The notes under the pieces are model-generated. The model saw only the letters and a program-made list of their open reading frames with translations, was not told the origin of the DNA and made no database searches. The position numbers were made by a program, and so were the translations under genes. A stretch of 64,000 bases of DNA. Origin: Salinirubellus salinus. Lineage in GTDB: Archaea > Halobacteriota > Halobacteria > Halobacteriales > Haloarculaceae. The DNA is taken from contig NZ_CP104003.1 in assembly GCF_025231485.1 (NCBI RefSeq), positions 558,001-622,000 on the forward strand, in the 5' to 3' direction. Shown here piece by piece: positions 61,478 to 64,000 of this stretch; position 1 is the first letter of the stretch; the number at the start of each line of letters is the position of its first letter.

Positions 61478-61986
61478 GTGAACCGCCGTGCCCTCCTCGC
61501 ACTGCTCGGTCGAGCGCCGTCGCCGGGTGTTCAGGCGTGTCGGGACTGGTCGGCCCGGAGCGTCACGCCGGCCTCACGTAGGTGACGGTCCGGAACCGCG
61601 CCACGGTCGCACGTCCGGTCGACCTCGACCTGGCTGCCGGCGACTCGTTCGAGCACGAGTGGCGTGTCGAACTCGACGCCCGAAGCGGTGACTACCGTGA
61701 CGACTACTCCACGCGACTAGCCTGCGTGTGGCGCCATCCGGTCGGACCCTACTCGCTCCGCGTGACCTACGACGGCGTCGACGGGTGGACCACGCTGTCC
61801 CTCGACGAGGTGGTCCGCGAGAACGAGGTGGTCGGCGTCACCGCCCCGCCGGCGAGGCCGAGTGGGACGAACTCGGCCCTGGGGTTCGGTTCAGCAGGAC
61901 GGTACCCCCGGTCGACGACTGCCGAACGTCGGAGGACGAACCCGGGTCTCCAGGGTGGCCCGGAACGGACTCAGCGCCTCTTGTAG
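61478..61986 (+). pseudogene. Decayed secreted lipoprotein gene
   Basis: The GTG at 61478 begins VNRRALLALLG, a typical Tat/lipoprotein N-terminus, but that frame ends in TGA at 61583 with no lipobox left. The frame starting at 61582 continues with protein-like sequence (VTVRNRATVARPVDLDLAAG, FEHEWRVELDA, YSLRVTYDGVDGW, VVRENEVVGVTA). From about 61850 the next frame gives the more convincing continuation (GEAEWDELGPGVRFSRTVPP). At least two shifts or deletions are implied. If the 61582-61986 frame is instead real it would encode an intact 134-residue protein. Confidence 0.5.
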
Positions 61987-63257
61987 AGCACCACACCCAG
62001 CAGTGACGCCGCCGCACCGAACCCCGCGAGCACGAGGAACAGCGCCGTCTCGTTCGCGTAGGTGAGGACGCCCCCGGCGACGGTCCCGCCGAGCGCGCCG
62101 ATGCCGAACACGCCGAGGTAGGTGTAGCCGTACGAGAGCCCCCGGGCCTCGGGCGGCGTGGACTCGGCGATGGTCGCCTGGTAGAACGGCTGGACCATGA
62201 ACAGGAAGAACCCGAGCAGCGCGCCGATGACGAGCAGGCCCACGAGGCCGCTGGTGGCGACGGGGAGGAAGACGAGCGCGAGGACGGCGAGCGTCCCGTA
62301 GCCCCCGACGAGGCCGAGCGAGACAGGGATGCGGTCGGTGAGCTTCCCACCGACGTACTGTCCGAGGACGCCGACCATGAGCAGACCGGAGTAGAAGTAC
62401 TGGTCGGGCTGGAGTTCGCGCGGGTAGCCCGCGACCTGGATGGGCTGGAGCTGGTCGAACGAGGAGAGGAGGTCCGGCAGGAAGGTGAGGACACCGCGGT
62501 AGTAGAGGCCGGAGAACATCGCCACCCCGAACGCGAAGACGAACAGCGAGGCGAACATCGTCCGCGAGTCGGCGAGGAACTGCGAGAGCGAGGTGATGGA
62601 GCCGTCGGCCTTGGCGGACTTGCCGGCGTCCGCGTCCTCCGTCCCCCCGTCGGCCGCCGCGACAGCCGCCGTCTCGTCCACGCTGATGCGGGAGGCGGCG
62701 AGCGCCCCGACGAGCGCCGGGACGCCGAGGACGGCCACGACCACGCGCCAGTCACCGGTGAGGAACAGGAGGATGGCGGTGAACAGCGGGCCGAGTGCGA
62801 TGCCGAGGTTGCCGGCCATCCCGTGGTAGGCGAACGCCGAGCCACGCTCGTCGACGCCCTTCGAGATGAGCGCGAGGCCGGAGGGGTGGTAGACGCTGGC
62901 CGCGACGCCCCAGACGAGAAGGGCGAACGCGACGCCGAGCAGGTTCGGCGAGAGCGCGAGGCCGACGAACGAGACGCCCATCCCGACGAGACAGGCGACG
63001 ATGAGGCGTTTCGACCCGTAGGCGTCCGCGAGCACACCGCCGGGGAGCGCCCCGAGGCCGAACGGCGCGTAGCCCGCGGTGAGTACCGCACCGAGGACGA
63101 ACGCGGTCGTCTCGAACGACCCCACGAGCGGGACGCTCACCGTCGGGAACTCGGTCGCCCAGACGAGCAACAGCAAGGGGAGCGAGAGTTCGTAGGTGTG
63201 GACCATCGCGTGTGCCAGCATCACCAGCCCCGTGATGGCCCGGTCGTTCCGATTCAC
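61971..63257 (-). CDS. MFS transporter
   Basis: A 428-residue membrane protein with about 12 hydrophobic helices. The first half includes GALPGGVLADAYGSKRLI (the MFS loop 2-3 motif), and a central hydrophilic loop (about 195-225, rich in Asp, Ala and Gly) separates the two halves. Likely an exporter of drugs or metabolites (DHA1-like). GTG at 63257 (VNRNDRAITGL) is favoured because a TATA-like GTACTCAAAC lies about 28 nt upstream; an ATG at 63344 is possible. Confidence 0.9.
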   Translation of the reverse strand: MNRNDRAITGLVMLAHAMVHTYELSLPLLLLVWATEFPTVSVPLVGSFETTAFVLGAVLTAGYAPFGLGALPGGVLADAYGSKRLIVACLVGMGVSFVGLALSPNLLGVAFALLVWGVAASVYHPSGLALISKGVDERGSAFAYHGMAGNLGIALGPLFTAILLFLTGDWRVVVAVLGVPALVGALAASRISVDETAAVAAADGGTEDADAGKSAKADGSITSLSQFLADSRTMFASLFVFAFGVAMFSGLYYRGVLTFLPDLLSSFDQLQPIQVAGYPRELQPDQYFYSGLLMVGVLGQYVGGKLTDRIPVSLGLVGGYGTLAVLALVFLPVATSGLVGLLVIGALLGFFLFMVQPFYQATIAESTPPEARGLSYGYTYLGVFGIGALGGTVAGGVLTYANETALFLVLAGFGAAASLLGVVLYKRR

Positions 63258-63549
63258 ACCCGGATTCCGGAGGCGAGCGGTTTGAGTACGTCGGTCCAGC
63301 ACTCCCACTCCATCCCGTGTCGACTGTTCACAACACTCTCTCACGTCGGTGGTAGGACGATTTTTGGCTTCAGCAACCGTTGCCGAATCTGGCCGCTGTC
63401 GTGCGATTTCTGTCTATTGTAGTTCTCTGTAACTTATGCAGATGCAATCGAAGGGTTATCTGTTAGCGACGTATGTGTACTCAGTCTACTACCTGCAATC
63501 TATGGGGAAACTTTAAGTCAGATACCCTCATAGTTTGTAACAGGTTACT
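63258..63549. other. A+T-rich divergent intergenic region
   Basis: This 292-bp gap separates the MFS gene and a small membrane protein gene. From 63358 to 63549 the composition drops to a marked A+T-rich stretch unlike anything else in the window. It contains several TATA-like elements. No RNA gene or convincing coding frame is seen. It may hold regulatory sites or be a remnant of an inserted element. Confidence 0.4.
63508..63517 (+). promoter_or_regulatory. TATA box of the small membrane protein gene
   Basis: aaactttaag, centred about 38 nt before the ATG at 63550, allowing a leader of about 10 nt. Confidence 0.5.
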
Positions 63550-63792
63550 ATGAACTACTATGACCTCGTTCTCGGCCTGATTCCGTTCGGACTCGCTTCC
63601 ATCGCGTCGACGCTGGTCGTCTCCGGCGTCGCCGTGACCGGTGCCGTCGCCATCGCGTCGGTGTTCGCCGCCGGTCTCATCGGCCACGCGATGTTCGTCC
63701 GGGCGCCCGTCGACCCGGCACCCGAGCCCGTCGCCGAGGGGCCGGCCCCGGCCCCCGCCACGGCCGACGGCGCCGTCCCGCAGGCCGACTGA
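63550..63792 (+). CDS. 80-residue small membrane protein
   Basis: MNYYDLVLGLIPFGLASIAS starts two hydrophobic helices (about 5-28 and 30-50), followed by a Pro/Ala-rich acidic tail (about 52-80). A strong promoter and an A+T-rich upstream region suggest high or regulated expression. No family is recognised with confidence. Confidence 0.75.
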   Translation: MNYYDLVLGLIPFGLASIASTLVVSGVAVTGAVAIASVFAAGLIGHAMFVRAPVDPAPEPVAEGPAPAPATADGAVPQAD

Positions 63793-63927
63793 ACGCGGTC
63801 ACGGTCTCCCCGTCTCTCTCTCCCGTCCCCGCGCTGTCTCTCCTCCACCGTTCTCCACCACGCCGCCCAGCCGAGGCGTCGCCCGACGGCCCGCAGACCT
63901 TTGACCAGCCCCGGCGAACGACCGGGT

Positions 63928-64000
63928 ATGACCGACGTGCGTTTCCTCACCAGCGACGAGATCAGCGGCCTCGCCACGCCCGCCGAGTACGTGGACGCGG
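63928..64000 (+). CDS. N-terminus of a probable ornithine cyclodeaminase/alanine dehydrogenase-family protein (partial)
   Basis: The window ends 24 codons into this frame (MTDVRFLTSDEISGLATPAE). The LTSDEISGL opening resembles ornithine cyclodeaminase/mu-crystallin family proteins of haloarchaea, but too little is present for certainty. It follows the small membrane protein gene on the same strand. Confidence 0.45.
   Translation, partial: MTDVRFLTSDEISGLATPAEYVDA

Noticed and set aside
63481-63687. 68-codon minus-strand frame in the A+T-rich region
   Set aside because: It runs antisense through the start of the small membrane protein, has no promoter and has shadow-like composition.

Overview
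The window looks like chromosomal DNA from an extremely halophilic archaeon (class Halobacteria). The evidence is very high G+C, strongly acidic proteins, archaeal TATA boxes about 25-30 nt upstream of leaderless ATG/GTG starts, and archaeal marker genes: geranylgeranylglyceryl phosphate (GGGP) synthase, FEN-1, transcription factor TFS, Bat-type HTH-10 regulators and geranylgeranyl reductases. No rRNA, tRNA, CRISPR array or insertion sequence was recognised. Genes are dense, often with 4-bp ATGA/GTGA overlaps. The genus cannot be named from the sequence alone.

Layout. 1-3631: a cox cluster with an A-type heme-copper oxidase subunit I and several tiny membrane proteins, one of only 30 aa. 3727-6720: a universal stress protein, an acyl-CoA ligase and a lipoprotein. 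6787-12992: a minus-strand branched-chain amino acid/amide ABC transporter operon (livK-H-M-G-F) whose last gene is a thioredoxin-fold protein. 13237-19462: two acetyl-CoA synthetase-like genes flanking a Bat-type regulator with an integrase-derived N-terminal domain. 19568-21306: an ABC exporter pair. 21327-25448: methylmalonyl-CoA mutase, a small membrane protein, and a geranylgeranyl reductase divergent from a 2Fe-2S ferredoxin.

25467-33449 is the accessory-looking part and the best candidate for an under-described system. It holds three secreted proteins sharing a short N-terminal signature (DUF1102/camelysin/TasA-like), one of them fused to a duplicated beta-helix and one to a poly-Gly/Pro-Thr stalk. 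With them are a DUF7344-type membrane regulator, a rhomboid-type protease, an archaeal signal peptidase I and a DUF5305 membrane protein. This resembles the SipW-TasA / archaeal bundling pilus logic of surface fibre assembly.

33474-44958: amidase, a pseudokinase with two zinc knuckles, a thioredoxin reductase-like protein, TFS, several small haloarchaeal proteins, a NYN nuclease-like protein, a monothiol glutaredoxin, two PP-loop (PAPS reductase/CysD-like) paralogues and an aldo-keto reductase. 45324-48207: a beta-oxidation operon (HAD-ECH fusion, thioesterase, MaoC hydratase). 48221-51930: a second geranylgeranyl reductase preceded by a possible coupled upstream ORF, then GGGP synthase; both serve isoprenoid ether lipid metabolism. 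52066-61439: a Bat-type regulator, a lipoprotein, fumarase, ROK glucokinase, pyruvate kinase, BolA, FEN-1, a DUF7260-type protein, a GNAT acetyltransferase and a DUF3054 protein. 61478-64000: a decayed lipoprotein gene, an MFS transporter, a small membrane protein and the start of a probable ornithine cyclodeaminase-family gene.

Metabolically the window favours acyl-CoA and acetate use (acyl-CoA ligase, two ACS, HAD-ECH, MaoC, methylmalonyl-CoA mutase), lower glycolysis and TCA (glk, pyk, fumC) and archaeal lipid biosynthesis. Long open antisense frames over most genes are artefacts of high G+C.
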